Part shown: piece after piece, positions 7,014-11,439 of the stretch
Position numbering within the stretch: position 1 is the stretch's first letter
How the letters are laid out: each line of letters begins with the position of its first letter
NCBI GenBank assembly: GCA_934463345.1
Contig: CAKSJL010000053.1
Location: 1-11,439 of the forward strand
Direction: 5' to 3'
Origin: an uncultured Oscillospiraceae bacterium
GTDB taxonomy: Bacteria; Bacillota; Clostridia; Oscillospirales; Ruminococcaceae
Length of the DNA stretch: 11,439 nt
Translations under genes and position numbers: made by a program
The notes under the pieces: model-generated
Seen by the model: only the letters and a program-made list of their open reading frames with translations
Databases searched by the model: none
Told to the model about the DNA's origin: nothing

Positions 7014-7958
7014 TCAGGAAATAATTTTTCCTTTCGAAGCTTTTTTTCCAGCTTTATTTCCCCTGCCCTTATTTTTTTCCTTTTCAACCGGTTTTTCTGA
7101 GCCGCCCTTATCCTCAAAAAGCACCTCGTCATCTGAATCAGACTCGTCAAGTTCCGGATTTACCTCGCCGTTACGCTCATAATAAGGATTGATAACATAT
7201 TTCTGTATCACAGGATATGAATTAAAGCAGACTATAAATGCAATAGTTGATGCCGGAACAAACGGCAGAAGAAGAAGCGTACTCAGATTTAAAATTGTCA
7301 GCAGGACGAATACACCGGAAATTACAAGGATTATAAGGAGTGTCAGGAAATTCTTTTTAAGCACTATAAAAGCAAGTGCAAAGGAATTTTTCAGTATATT
7401 CTTAAATGAGAGATCAGTTGCAGTTATCATAAGAAAAGCATAAAAATTCATCATTACTATCATAAGCATAACGCTTACGCTTATAGCAAGAAGAACAAAT
7501 ATTGCATTACCATAAACCTTTGCCAGCTTTGGATAAACATAAATTGCAGCTGAAACTGAAACTGCTGCAAGTATGTCTATAAGTCCCATGACCAGTGATT
7601 TACTATAGTTTTCGGAAAAAGCCTTTTTAAAATCTGTCAGTATAAATGCATGCTTTTCAAGTGTATAATTCCTGATAATCTTCATCATCCCAGCAGTTGC
7701 CGGACCTACAACGCATGCAAACACAACAACACAGAACAAAATCATTGCCTGTGCAACGGTCCTGTTTTCAATTTTAAAAAGTGCATAAACCGCCATAAAC
7801 AAAGGAATAAAAAACACAGTATAAAGCAGATTTACCTGCATAAGCTTCCAGAACTTCCTGAAATAAAGCTCAAAAAAGCGCATTATTCCTTTTTTCTTAG
7901 GCGCATTTTTTGGTATTCCCACTCCGGCGCTCTCATAGTCTGAACTGAAAATTCCCAT
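7014..7958 (-). CDS. DUF624/YesL-like integral membrane protein
   Basis: A 314-residue polytopic membrane protein of unknown function. About six hydrophobic segments lie near residues 42-60, 68-92, 120-142, 150-180, 203-222 and 225-246. The N-terminal half, with RFFELYFRKFWKLMQVNLLY then a GPATAGM segment and an FILTDFKKAFSENY stretch, resembles the YesL/DUF624 family of Firmicutes; this is recognition by pattern only. After the last membrane segment comes a charge-segregated tail: an acidic run (DELDESDSDDE type, about 268-285), then a Lys/Gly-rich basic end. AAGGAG lies about 12 bases before the ATG, rather far. The gene follows the SpoIIM-like gene after a hairpin with a poor U-tract, so read-through is possible. 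No function is assigned. Confidence 0.75.
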   Translation of the reverse strand: MGIFSSDYESAGVGIPKNAPKKKGIMRFFELYFRKFWKLMQVNLLYTVFFIPLFMAVYALFKIENRTVAQAMILFCVVVFACVVGPATAGMMKIIRNYTLEKHAFILTDFKKAFSENYSKSLVMGLIDILAAVSVSAAIYVYPKLAKVYGNAIFVLLAISVSVMLMIVMMNFYAFLMITATDLSFKNILKNSFALAFIVLKKNFLTLLIILVISGVFVLLTILNLSTLLLLPFVPASTIAFIVCFNSYPVIQKYVINPYYERNGEVNPELDESDSDDEVLFEDKGGSEKPVEKEKNKGRGNKAGKKASKGKIIS

Positions 7959-7988
7959 TAATAATTTACACTCCTTGTTTTACAGATT

Positions 7989-8020
7989 AAAGGCAGTACT
8001 TCCGAAGCGGCGCTGCCTTT
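7989..8020 (-). terminator. Terminator-like hairpin after the SpoIIM-like gene
   Basis: Arms AAAGGCAG (7989-7996) and CTGCCTTT (8013-8020) pair over 8 bp around a 16-base interior with a possible C(TTCG)G tetraloop on the minus strand. The tract after it on that strand is only TTTAATC, so termination may be weak. It lies 30 bases before the next gene's ATG and is separated from the SpoIIM-like stop by the 65-bp element. Confidence 0.55.
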
Positions 8021-8021
8021 A

Positions 8022-8086
8022 GAGCGTGTTCACATAAAATGCTTGTGCCGAAAGGACGTGCATTTCATTTTTATGTGAACACGCTC
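8022..8086. mobile_element. MITE-like palindromic element, copy 2 (65 bp)
   Basis: A short element with a perfect 18-bp terminal inverted repeat, GAGCGTGTTCACATAAAA at the left (8022-8039) and its complement at the right (8069-8086). Symmetry runs 4 bases further into the flanks, so TTTA and TAAA frame it, with TA at 8020-8021 and 8087-8088 as the probable target duplication. The interior contains AAATGC/GCATTT, so nearly the whole element folds as one hairpin. Its ends and the GAAAGGACGTGC core are shared with copy 1. Its last base forms part of the TAG stop of the SpoIIM-like gene. It is too small to encode anything and would need a transposase supplied in trans. Confidence 0.8.
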
Positions 8087-8688
8087 TAAATCAGCCTTAT
8101 AAAAATATACGTTAAAATGCTGTCAAGCACTGAGCTGACAAATGCAAACCCCATAAGAACGAGGTATTTCAGCATATACAACCGAAGCTCGTTATAGTCC
8201 CCGCCTTTTTTTCCAGCAATATAAAATGCAACCGTATTTGAAAGCTTCACAGATTCCCTTGCTCCCAAAACCAGTATGTACAAATCCAAAATCATAACTG
8301 GCAGAAGAGTTATAAGAATTATGGCAAATCCCTTTATGCCATACAACAGGTATATAAGCGATGCAGATATTCCGCCAGCCATTCCCCTGAAAAAAAGAGT
8401 TGAAACTGAAAGCAGCTGCCCGAATGCAAAAAAACCACAAAGCAACTGAAAAACAAGCATCACTGCAACAGGCAGAAATGACCCCGCAAATATACGAAAC
8501 ACATTTTGCTCCTCGTTGCTTTTCACAAGATTCTGATGAAACACTGCTTTCGCAACCCAAGACATGTCCTTGTCTTTTATCACAAGTATTGTTCCAAATG
8601 CGACACCGAAAAACATAAAAAGCGAAAGCATTCCCATAAATATTCTTTTTTTCTGTGATGCTGTCATATCCGCAGCAAGTATTTTCAT
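8086..8688 (-). CDS. SpoIIM-like (DUF95 family) membrane protein
   Basis: A 200-residue membrane protein with about five hydrophobic segments (near residues 16-36, 70-95, 98-117, 119-142 and 172-198). Its length and layout are those of stage II sporulation protein M, including the long soluble loop after the first segment and the glycine-rich RGMAGGISASLIYLLYGIKG stretch. In spore formers SpoIIM works with SpoIID and SpoIIP in peptidoglycan remodelling during engulfment, but no other sporulation gene is visible here. The start at 8688 has AAAGGA about 10 bases upstream. It lies 77 bases after proC and is probably in the folT-proC unit. The TAG stop is formed by the end of the 8022-8086 element plus the TA duplication; before insertion the same codon would have read TAA, so the protein appears unaffected. 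The family call rests on pattern recognition. Confidence 0.68.
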   Translation of the reverse strand: MKILAADMTASQKKRIFMGMLSLFMFFGVAFGTILVIKDKDMSWVAKAVFHQNLVKSNEEQNVFRIFAGSFLPVAVMLVFQLLCGFFAFGQLLSVSTLFFRGMAGGISASLIYLLYGIKGFAIILITLLPVMILDLYILVLGARESVKLSNTVAFYIAGKKGGDYNELRLYMLKYLVLMGFAFVSSVLDSILTYIFIRLI

Positions 8689-8765
8689 AATGCATCATTC
8701 CTTTTCTTTGGCTATGCCTTTTTTAAAAGGATATGCTGCAACTGAAAATATTAGAAGTAAGCTCT

Positions 8766-9572
8766 TTATTTTGAAAGCTCATATGCTCTTTTGGTGCAGG
8801 CTTCACATGCCTCATCAACAGCCTTTTCAAGCTCATTTGAGTAAAGCTTGTCAAGTCCGGCAAGCGTTGTGCCACCTGGTGAAGAAACCATTTTTATCAG
8901 CTCATCAATGGAATATCCTGAATCAGTCATCATCTTTGCAGAGCCGACAAGACTCTGACAGAATAAAACCTTTGCAGCTTCTGCACTTATGCCGTTTTTA
9001 ACAGCATAATCAATAAAGCCTTTGGCAAAAAGGTAGATAAATGCCGGACTGCTGCCGTTTATAGCTATAATTTCCTTCATCTTATTTTCAGGGATAACCT
9101 GAATTTTTCCGCAGTATTCAAACACACTGCATACAAAATCAAAATGATCTTTCGTAACTGAATCCGACTCAGCTATAGCTGTTGCACCCTCTCCGAGAAG
9201 AAGAGGTGTATTAGGCATAACGAGTATTACACCAATGTTCTGGTTTTCAAGTGTATTTTTTATGAATTCAGCAGGAATTCCAGCAGCAATAGATACAAAT
9301 ATCTGTCCATCCCTGACCTGATTCTTTACAGACTTTAAAACATCTTCAAGCACCTGAGGCTTAACTGCCAGAAATACTATGTCGCATTCGCTTGTAAGCT
9401 CTGCGGCATCTCTGCATTTTACAATATCACAGTCAGAAAGTGCATCAAGCTTTTTCTGATCTGTATCGGCAGTATAAATCTCAATTTCCCATCTGAGTTC
9501 GCTCAAAGCAACTCCCTTTATAATAGCGCTGCCCATATTTCCAACGCCTATAAAACCAATTTTTCTTTTCAT
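8766..9572 (-). CDS. proC: Pyrroline-5-carboxylate reductase
   Basis: ProC catalyses the last step of proline biosynthesis, NAD(P)H-dependent reduction of 1-pyrroline-5-carboxylate, in the cytoplasm. The 268-residue product has the N-terminal Rossmann fold with GFIGVGNMG (about 6-14) and LAVKPQ near 68-73. MPNTP is at 119-123, the substrate-site segment NGSSPAF at 172-178, and the C-terminal signature SSPGGTTLAGL at 230-240. The length is normal and no key residue is missing. The ATG is preceded by CGGAGA with a 5-base spacer. It starts 27 bases after the folT stop, so the two are probably co-transcribed; the metabolic link between folate uptake and proline synthesis is not obvious. Confidence 0.96.
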   Translation of the reverse strand: MKRKIGFIGVGNMGSAIIKGVALSELRWEIEIYTADTDQKKLDALSDCDIVKCRDAAELTSECDIVFLAVKPQVLEDVLKSVKNQVRDGQIFVSIAAGIPAEFIKNTLENQNIGVILVMPNTPLLLGEGATAIAESDSVTKDHFDFVCSVFEYCGKIQVIPENKMKEIIAINGSSPAFIYLFAKGFIDYAVKNGISAEAAKVLFCQSLVGSAKMMTDSGYSIDELIKMVSSPGGTTLAGLDKLYSNELEKAVDEACEACTKRAYELSK

Positions 9573-9599
9573 ATTTATCTCCGTCTTTCAAGCAGATTA

Positions 9600-10229
9600 T
9601 TACTGTTTTGCTGCATGTCCCCTGTTGCCTAAAATCACATTATATGCCATAAGCATTATAGGCAAAATTGCAAATAAAATTGGTACATCAGCTATAAACT
9701 GAAGCATATTCTTACCAAGTCTTGTGTATATCGCAATATTCAATGCCTGTCTCGGAATAAATCCATAATGCATATTAAGAAAGGTATTCAGAACAAGATT
9801 GATTACAAGTATATCTGTAAGTCTTGCAGCTATAATTCTTATTCCAAATTCCGTAAGCCTTTTTCCTTTTTTATTCTCAAATGTTGAGATATTACCCCAC
9901 TTGCGGTAAAGGAAAAGGCCATAGATAAGCCCCTGAAGCATAGCAACCAGAATATATGTCGGTATAAAAGCGCCGTCCGGATGTGCAATGTATCCTACGA
10001 TATCGCACATTCCGCCAGCAAAAGTGGATATAACAGGTCCGAAAAGCATACCTATTCCGGCAATTGCAACATAAGCAAAATTTATCTTTGCAAAAGGTAT
10101 CTCAATCGTAAACGCTTCAAGCCCCATTGAAACCGCAACAAGCATGCCTGTCAGTACGATGCATACAATACTGTTTCTGCCTTTTAACTCACAAACTGAT
10201 TCTTTAAATAAACTGATAAACCTTTTCAT
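9600..10229 (-). CDS. folT: Folate ECF transporter substrate-binding (S) component
   Basis: FolT is the membrane-embedded S component that binds folate and associates with the shared energy-coupling module (EcfT plus two ATPases, not in this window). The 209-residue product is hydrophobic, with about six membrane segments and the family-type stretch MLFGPVISTFAGGMCDIVGY (61-80), then PDGAFIPTYILVAMLQGLIYGLFLYRKW. An upstream in-frame ATG at 10292 lies inside the riboswitch and was rejected. AGGAGG (complement of 10235-10240) is 5 bases before the ATG at 10229, giving MKRFISLFKESV. The THF riboswitch in the leader independently supports folate as substrate. It heads a probable folT-proC-SpoIIM-like unit. 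No strong promoter was seen between pfkA and the riboswitch. Confidence 0.9.
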   Translation of the reverse strand: MKRFISLFKESVCELKGRNSIVCIVLTGMLVAVSMGLEAFTIEIPFAKINFAYVAIAGIGMLFGPVISTFAGGMCDIVGYIAHPDGAFIPTYILVAMLQGLIYGLFLYRKWGNISTFENKKGKRLTEFGIRIIAARLTDILVINLVLNTFLNMHYGFIPRQALNIAIYTRLGKNMLQFIADVPILFAILPIMLMAYNVILGNRGHAAKQ

Positions 10230-10234
10230 AATAA

Positions 10235-10286
10235 CCTCCTGATTTGTGCTGATTTGCACAAAGAAGCCATTATGAAAAGGCACTTC
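10235..10286 (-). promoter_or_regulatory. Expression platform of the folT riboswitch
   Basis: Between the aptamer and the start codon two RNA hairpins compete. One pairs GAAGTGCC with GGCTTC (10279-10286 with 10263-10268, one bulged base). The other pairs TTTGTGC with GCACAAA (10243-10262) and can extend by pairing CTTC (10263-10266) with GGAG of the Shine-Dalgarno sequence. Because both need the CTTC bases, they are mutually exclusive, which suggests translational control by hiding the ribosome binding site. This is inference from pairing by eye. Confidence 0.5.
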
Positions 10287-10288
10287 AT

Positions 10289-10394
10289 GCATTCAGCGGG
10301 ATGCGAAAACTATACCGCAAGCCTTACAGCTTTTCGTTCCGCCAGCAACTCCCCGTCTGCCGGACACTTCACGCACAGTTTCCTACTCTGATGC
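10289..10394 (-). ncRNA. Tetrahydrofolate (THF) riboswitch aptamer
   Basis: In the folT leader the minus-strand RNA shows, in order, the conserved THF-I segments AGAGTAG, GCGT.AAGTG, GGAACGAAAAGC, GCGGTA and CGCATCCCGCT. P1 forms from GCATCAG (complement of 10388-10394) and CTGAATGC (complement of 10289-10296) with one bulged base. Next in, GAAACT pairs with AGTTTTC as P2. Location just upstream of a folate transporter S component is the known context of this class. The aptamer begins about 20 bases after the pfkA stop. Confidence 0.9.
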
Positions 10395-10413
10395 CAATGT
10401 TCGTATGTATTTA

Positions 10414-11376
10414 TTAGAATGAAATCTCTCCTGCGATATGGTAAAGATCCTCTTCAAAAGGCTTCTTCATTGAAAGCGCTTCCTGAATGTCAAAATCAAC
10501 AATCTTGTTGTTCTGCATTCCGACAACTCTATTACCGATACCCTGTGAAAGCAGGTCGACTGCATAATAACCCATCTGACTTGCAACAACTCTGTCTCTT
10601 ACTGTCGGAGAACCGCCTCTCTGAACATGACCAAGAATTGTTGTTCTTGCCTCGATTCCTGTCTTTTCCTGAAGTGTTCTTGCGATATCATCAGAATGAC
10701 CAACACCCTCAGAAACAATAATGATAAAGTGCTGCTTGCCTGTTTTTCTTGATTCAAGCATCTTCTTTGCAACATCATCAAGATTATACGGAACCTCGCT
10801 TGTTATAACATATGTTGCACCGACTGCGATACCAGTGTTTACCGCAATGTATCCAGCGCCTCTTCCCATTACCTCAACAACACTGCATCTGTCATGTGAC
10901 TGAACAGTATCTCTGAGCTTATCAACCATTTCCATAGCTGTGTTCATAGCTGTGTCATAGCCAATAGTATATTCAGTACAAGAAATATCGTTGTCGATTG
11001 TTCCCGGAAGTCCTACACAGAGAATTCCCTTTGCAGAAAGATCTGCCGCACCTCTGAATGAACCGTCACCGCCGATGACAACAATACCCTCAAGACCAAG
11101 CTCCTCGCATTTTGCTCTTGCCTTATCAACGCCCTCTTCTGTTCTGAATTCAGGGCATCTTGCTGTATAGAGCATTGTTCCGCCTCTCTGAATTATATCA
11201 GAAACACTTCTCTCGTTCATCTCAATAACATCGCCGTTGATAAGTCCGTTGTATCCTCTGCGGATACCGTAAACCTGCATACCCTTTCTTATAGCGGCTC
11301 TTGTTACTGCACGAACGGCAGCATTCATTCCCGGGGCATCTCCTCCGCTTGTTAAAACACCAATCTTTTTAAGCAT
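10414..11376 (-). CDS. pfkA: ATP-dependent 6-phosphofructokinase
   Basis: PfkA phosphorylates fructose 6-phosphate to fructose 1,6-bisphosphate, the committed step of glycolysis, as a cytoplasmic tetramer. At 320 residues it matches the bacterial PfkA length. Motifs seen are the N-terminal TSGGDAPGMNAAVRA, GGDGS at 102-106 with Gly105 (ATP-type rather than the Asp of PPi enzymes), PGTIDND at 124-130 with the catalytic Asp128, and a C-terminal LGHVQRGGSPTVRDR. Gly125 where PPi enzymes carry Lys again argues for ATP. The RSVSDIIQRGGT segment supplies the effector-site Arg region. The ATG has AGGAG 7 bases upstream. The 63 bases beyond it to the window edge are A/T rich, with no promoter I can call confidently. 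Confidence 0.97.
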   Translation of the reverse strand: MLKKIGVLTSGGDAPGMNAAVRAVTRAAIRKGMQVYGIRRGYNGLINGDVIEMNERSVSDIIQRGGTMLYTARCPEFRTEEGVDKARAKCEELGLEGIVVIGGDGSFRGAADLSAKGILCVGLPGTIDNDISCTEYTIGYDTAMNTAMEMVDKLRDTVQSHDRCSVVEVMGRGAGYIAVNTGIAVGATYVITSEVPYNLDDVAKKMLESRKTGKQHFIIIVSEGVGHSDDIARTLQEKTGIEARTTILGHVQRGGSPTVRDRVVASQMGYYAVDLLSQGIGNRVVGMQNNKIVDFDIQEALSMKKPFEEDLYHIAGEISF

Positions 11377-11439
11377 TATTTTACTCCTATCCGCCGTATG
11401 GCATGTTTAATTTACCATATACTATTTTACTACATTTAA

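Noticed and set aside
6908..7150. 80-codon minus-strand reading frame overlapping the end of the DUF624-like gene and the rpsO leader
   Set aside because: It runs through the rpsO promoter and leader in another frame, has no recognisable domain, and its basic content mirrors the Lys-rich tail of the overlapping gene.
8192..8698. 168-codon frame overlapping the SpoIIM-like gene
   Set aside because: It is a frame-shifted reading of the same DNA, rich in Cys and Ser with no membrane pattern or domain; the other frame gives a coherent five-segment membrane protein.
10230..10292. 21-codon N-terminal extension of FolT from an ATG at 10292
   Set aside because: It begins inside the riboswitch P1 arm and lacks a ribosome binding site, while AGGAGG precedes the ATG at 10229.

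Overview
The window looks like chromosomal core-genome DNA from an anaerobic, low-to-moderate GC Firmicute, most likely a Clostridia member near Ruminococcus/Oscillospiraceae. That placement is inferred from the strict-anaerobe ribonucleotide reductase (nrdD/nrdG) with NrdR boxes, the MEP isoprenoid gene ispE, an ECF-type folate transporter behind a tetrahydrofolate (THF) riboswitch, the rpsO-pnp pair, AGGAGG-type ribosome binding sites and A/T-rich codon use. I see no tRNA, rRNA, CRISPR array, phage gene or complete transposase gene.

Layout. Bases 1-1151 (+ strand) hold the 3' end of a PLP aminotransferase gene overlapping ispE by 4 bases, closed by a strong bidirectional terminator (1152-1185). 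Everything after that is on the minus strand, so read from right to left: pfkA (11376-10414); a THF riboswitch (10394-10289), then folT (10229-9600), proC (9572-8766) and a SpoIIM-like membrane protein (8688-8086), probably one transcription unit; a hairpin, then a DUF624/YesL-like membrane protein (7958-7014); a clear promoter and structured leader, then rpsO (6868-6602), a terminator and pnp (6434-4326); a promoter overlapped by two NrdR boxes, then nrdD (4156-1979) and nrdG (1856-1326), which converge on ispE.

The least ordinary content is a pair of small non-coding palindromic elements of one family: 125 bp at 1187-1311 and 65 bp at 8022-8086. They share terminal inverted repeats beginning G(A/G)GCGTGTTC, are flanked by TA on both sides (probable TA target duplication), and each abuts the arm of a terminator-like hairpin. 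The shorter copy appears to have inserted inside the stop codon of the SpoIIM-like gene, turning TAA into TAG without changing the protein. I interpret them as MITE-like elements, possibly mobilised by an IS5-type transposase encoded elsewhere.

Regulation is unusually legible: NrdR control of nrdDG, THF control of folT with a candidate ribosome-binding-site sequestering switch, and a candidate S15 autoregulatory leader on rpsO. Four CDS starts (nrdG, pnp, rpsO, folT) were moved downstream from the longest reading frame because strong Shine-Dalgarno sequences and family N-termini support the later codons. No undescribed multi-gene system was found.
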